Source: an uncultured Bacteroidales bacterium
GTDB lineage: Bacteria; Bacteroidota; Bacteroidia; Bacteroidales; UBA932
Direction of reading: 5' to 3'
Length of the DNA stretch: 6,044 nucleotides
Assembly (NCBI GenBank): GCA_902461985.1
Contig: CABQAB010000122.1
Coordinates: 1 to 6,044, forward strand
This document shows positions 4,921 to 6,044 of the stretch, piece after piece. The notes beneath the pieces are model-generated. The model made no database searches, was not told the DNA's origin, and was given only the letters and a program-made list of their open reading frames with translations. Numbering within the stretch: the first letter of the stretch is position 1; each line of letters begins with the position of its first letter. The position numbers were made by a program, and so were the translations under genes.

Positions 4921-6044
4921 TTATTTCTTTCCATATCCTTTAGTCAGCAGGATTACAATGAGCGTGAGACATTCAGCCAGCGGGACGGCCAGCCACATTC
5001 CGGCCGGGGACAGGACTTTCGGAAGCAGGATGAAGGACGGCACAAGGAAGACCAGCCCGCGGAGCAGCATATAGACAGTCGCCCTCAGGTTATCCTCGAC
5101 AGCCTGGAAATAGCCGATTATGGCAATGTTCAGGGCAAAGAAAATTGCGGAACATGCGAAAAGCGGCAGGCCGTAGACAGCGTAATCGTAGGCCGGGACA
5201 CCTTTCTGAATGAAGAGGGAAATCAGCCAGGGCGCACCGAAAACCAGGATAAGCATGCACAGGGCACCGCAGAGGATTGCAGTCTTGATGCTGAGGCGGT
5301 ACACCTCTCCAACTCTCTCTTCCAGATGCGCACCATGGTTGTAGCTGATGATAGGCTGGGCGGCCTGCGCGACCGCACTGTTCACCATGAACACGATAGG
5401 ATAAAGATAGCATGCTACGCTGAACGCAGCCACACCGTCCTCGCCAAGTGCACTGATGAAGACATAGTTTCCGCTGAGCATGACCACCGACATCGCCAGT
5501 TCACCGAGCAGCGACGAGAATCCGTTTCTGGCCATGTAGCCGAGATTGCGGAGGGTAAGCCACAGACTTGTACGCGACAGTTTCATCCTGTAGAGATGTA
5601 CGACAGCCGACTTTTTCTTCATGTATATAAATACCATCCCGGCGGCTACGGCACAGCAGATTGTCGTCGCTATGGAAGAACCGGCAATGCCCATCTTCAT
5701 AGGGAAGACGAACAGCCAGTCCAGAGCGACGTTCAGTACACCCGGCACAACTCCGACCAGAGATGCGAACTTCGGGTTTCCGTCCAGCCGGATTATGAAC
5801 GTACCGATATTCTGGACAAGCATACATACGCAGCCGGGCAGAAGCGGAACAAGATAATCCATTGCATACGGCAGAAGGATGTCACTGCTTCCCAACAACC
5901 GCAGGAACGGAATGCGGAAGACATAGACCACGGCCATAAGGACTGCCATGAGGACCGGTGTCACAAGCAGGGCCTGCGTTATGTTGATGTCAGCCGCCTT
6001 GGTGTTGCCCCGTGACAGATGGATGCTGGCCACTACGGACACAC
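4921..6044 (-). CDS. MATE-family efflux transporter, N-terminus cut by right edge
   Basis: The frame is open to the end of the window, with 373 residues visible against about 440-460 for a full MATE protein, so roughly the first 70-80 residues are missing. A GTG at 6042 is an internal valine codon, not a start. The protein is strongly hydrophobic with many membrane segments. Conserved MATE landmarks are seen in both pseudo-repeats: RLDGNPKFASLVGVVPGVLN and ALDWLFVF followed by GIAGSSIATTI (about 85-128) in the N-lobe, and RNGFSSLLGELAMSVV then AVAQAAQPIISYNHGA (about 172-238) in the C-lobe. Such inner-membrane proteins export drugs or metabolites in exchange for Na+ or H+; the substrate cannot be inferred here. 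The C-terminus ends KGYGKK with an intact stop. It is the first visible gene of the minus-strand cluster leading to the exported protein and dtd; the promoter lies outside. Confidence 0.94.
   Translation of the reverse strand, partial: VSVVASIHLSRGNTKAADINITQALLVTPVLMAVLMAVVYVFRIPFLRLLGSSDILLPYAMDYLVPLLPGCVCMLVQNIGTFIIRLDGNPKFASLVGVVPGVLNVALDWLFVFPMKMGIAGSSIATTICCAVAAGMVFIYMKKKSAVVHLYRMKLSRTSLWLTLRNLGYMARNGFSSLLGELAMSVVMLSGNYVFISALGEDGVAAFSVACYLYPIVFMVNSAVAQAAQPIISYNHGAHLEERVGEVYRLSIKTAILCGALCMLILVFGAPWLISLFIQKGVPAYDYAVYGLPLFACSAIFFALNIAIIGYFQAVEDNLRATVYMLLRGLVFLVPSFILLPKVLSPAGMWLAVPLAECLTLIVILLTKGYGKK

Noticed and set aside
5326..6015. Long open frame on the plus strand opposite the MATE gene (229 codons)
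   Set aside because: The translation is low in hydrophobic residues, rich in H, R, D and Q, and matches no family, while the minus strand carries unmistakable MATE motifs. It is a shadow of that gene's codon bias.
6040..6042. GTG as the start codon of the MATE gene
   Set aside because: About 70-80 residues of a normal MATE N-terminus would be missing, and the frame stays open to the window edge, so the gene is cut by the edge.

Overview
The window looks like chromosomal DNA from a member of the Bacteroidales (Bacteroides, Phocaeicola, Parabacteroides or a relative). The evidence is an ECF sigma factor followed by a FecR-type anti-sigma gene, three intergenic matches to the Bacteroides -7 element TAnnTTTG, few recognisable Shine-Dalgarno sequences, and Bacteroidetes-like protein sequences such as the D-aminoacyl-tRNA deacylase. 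Genus and species cannot be decided from the sequence alone.

Layout. Positions 1-900 (minus strand) hold an ECF sigma factor gene and, downstream of it, the 5' end of a FecR-like anti-sigma gene that runs off the left edge. In Bacteroidetes such pairs usually control a nearby SusC/SusD-type outer-membrane uptake system, which would lie outside this window. Positions 901-1061 are a divergent promoter region with one -7 box on each strand. Positions 1062-2272 (plus strand) hold two unrelated acetyltransferases 35 bases apart: a RimJ/RimL-type GNAT enzyme and a CatA-like (chloramphenicol acetyltransferase fold) enzyme with an intact HHxxxDG motif. Positions 2273-2381 form a short regulatory region with a -7 box and a perfect TGCGTA/TACGCA palindrome, plus a second half-site 22 bases on. 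It precedes a single-gene unit at 2382-3566 coding for an AAA ATPase of the DUF4143 type, a family with a PD-(D/E)XK-like C-terminal part. That gene is visibly more AT-rich than its neighbours and is probably a mobile or accessory gene.

Positions 3630-6044 (minus strand, convergent with the ATPase) look like one operon. It starts with a MATE-family efflux pump truncated by the right edge, continues with an exported protein of unknown function, and ends with D-aminoacyl-tRNA deacylase (dtd). The last two genes can be read with an ATGA stop/start overlap.

Most of the window is ordinary. The points most worth a second look are the palindromic operator-like site at the ATPase promoter, the A9 slippery tract inside the ATPase gene, and the exported protein between the MATE pump and dtd with its metal-enzyme-like HxxGD motif. 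I see no RNA gene, insertion sequence, CRISPR array or clear rho-independent terminator.
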